Below, piece after piece: positions 6,273 to 6,592 of a stretch of 6,592 bases of DNA; the first letter of the stretch is position 1, and each line of letters opens with the position of its first letter. The notes under the pieces are model-generated. The model did not search any database. It had not been told where the DNA came from and saw only the letters and a program-made list of their open reading frames with translations. The position numbers and the translations under genes were made by a program. The DNA comes from Nitrospiraceae bacterium (GTDB taxonomy: Bacteria; Nitrospirota; Thermodesulfovibrionia; UBA6902), in the NCBI GenBank assembly GCA_020354155.1, contig CP070644.1:160444-167035 (forward strand), written 5' to 3'.

Positions 6273-6592
6273 ATGGCGAAAAAAAATATAAAATACGCCA
6301 TGTTAATAGATCTTGACCGGTGCGTAGGGTGCTACGCCTGCCAGGTTACCTGCAAGTCAGTATATAATCTCCCCTTTGGCATATCGCGTTGCCATGTTGA
6401 TACACATGTCTCCGGCAGTGATACTGGCATTAAAAAGTTATTCATTCCCCGATTGTGCAATCATTGTGAAAATGCCCCATGTATTGAGGCTTGCGGTGAA
6501 AGGGCGTTGATAAAAACTCTGGAAGGCATCGTAATCTTGAACAGAGAAAAGTGCATTAACTGTCGGGCTTGTTATGATAAATGCCCATACAA
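6273..6592 (+). CDS. four-cluster [4Fe-4S] ferredoxin subunit of a molybdoenzyme (DmsB/PsrB/TtrB-like), partial
   Basis: The first 106 codons of this gene are present and the rest lies beyond the window. It encodes an iron-sulfur electron-transfer subunit. Three cysteine motifs are visible: C17-x2-C20-x2-C23-x3-C27, C62-x2-C65-x4-C70-x3-C74 and C94-x2-C97-x2-C100-x3-C104-P. The fourth motif is expected downstream. In DmsB, PsrB, PhsB, TtrB and NrfC relatives, four such motifs hold four [4Fe-4S] clusters that carry electrons between a membrane anchor and a molybdopterin catalytic subunit. The second motif has C-G where C-P is usual. No Tat or Sec signal is present, as is normal for this subunit, which travels with its partner. 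The ATG has only a weak AAAG upstream; M10 is an alternative start but would leave a shorter than usual lead-in. The neighbouring rhodanese hints at a sulfur substrate, but the substrate cannot be known without the catalytic gene. Confidence 0.9.
   Translation, partial: MAKKNIKYAMLIDLDRCVGCYACQVTCKSVYNLPFGISRCHVDTHVSGSDTGIKKLFIPRLCNHCENAPCIEACGERALIKTLEGIVILNREKCINCRACYDKCPY

Overview
This window looks like chromosomal DNA of a Gram-negative, probably anaerobic bacterium. It encodes an outer-membrane beta-barrel with a signal peptide, an envelope glycan-synthesis cluster and the electron-transfer subunit of a respiratory molybdoenzyme of the DmsB/PsrB/TtrB type. A Nitrospirota- or Deltaproteobacteria-like source would fit, but this is an impression from gene content and not a placement. 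Base composition is moderately AT-rich and looks even across the window. There are no insertion sequences, tRNAs, rRNAs or CRISPR arrays.

Left part (1-5314, all minus strand, transcribed right to left). Four tightly packed genes form one apparent operon: a processive GT2 glycosyltransferase like cellulose synthase (3794-5314), a small outer-membrane beta-barrel (2682-3728), a TPR protein (2050-2619, very probably extending to an ATG at 2663 across an A9 homopolymer) and a large GT-C type membrane glycosyltransferase (70-2049). No clear terminator was seen in any gap. The set of inner-membrane polymerase, TPR scaffold and outer-membrane pore is the usual parts list of a synthase-dependent exopolysaccharide system (Bcs, Pga and Alg types). 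Here the barrel and the TPR module are separate small proteins, and a polyprenyl-phosphate-sugar-type transferase is attached.

Middle (5315-5501). A compact divergent control region holds two good sigma-70-type promoters whose -35 boxes lie back to back, one base apart. One drives the polysaccharide operon leftward and the other drives an ArsR-family regulator (5502-5825) rightward. The regulator is thus a candidate autoregulated controller of the operon.

Right part (5826-6592). A single-domain rhodanese (5828-6184, minus) converges on the regulator with two bases between the stop codons. Divergent from the rhodanese, the first 106 codons of a four-cluster [4Fe-4S] ferredoxin subunit (from 6273, plus) run off the window. 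The gap between these two genes carries a cluster of AAACAT half-sites. A rhodanese beside a respiratory ferredoxin suggests sulfur-compound metabolism, but the catalytic subunit lies outside the window.

The most interesting observations are the possible frameshift or slippage site at the start of the TPR gene, the split minimal polysaccharide export set, and the interlocked divergent promoters next to an ArsR regulator.
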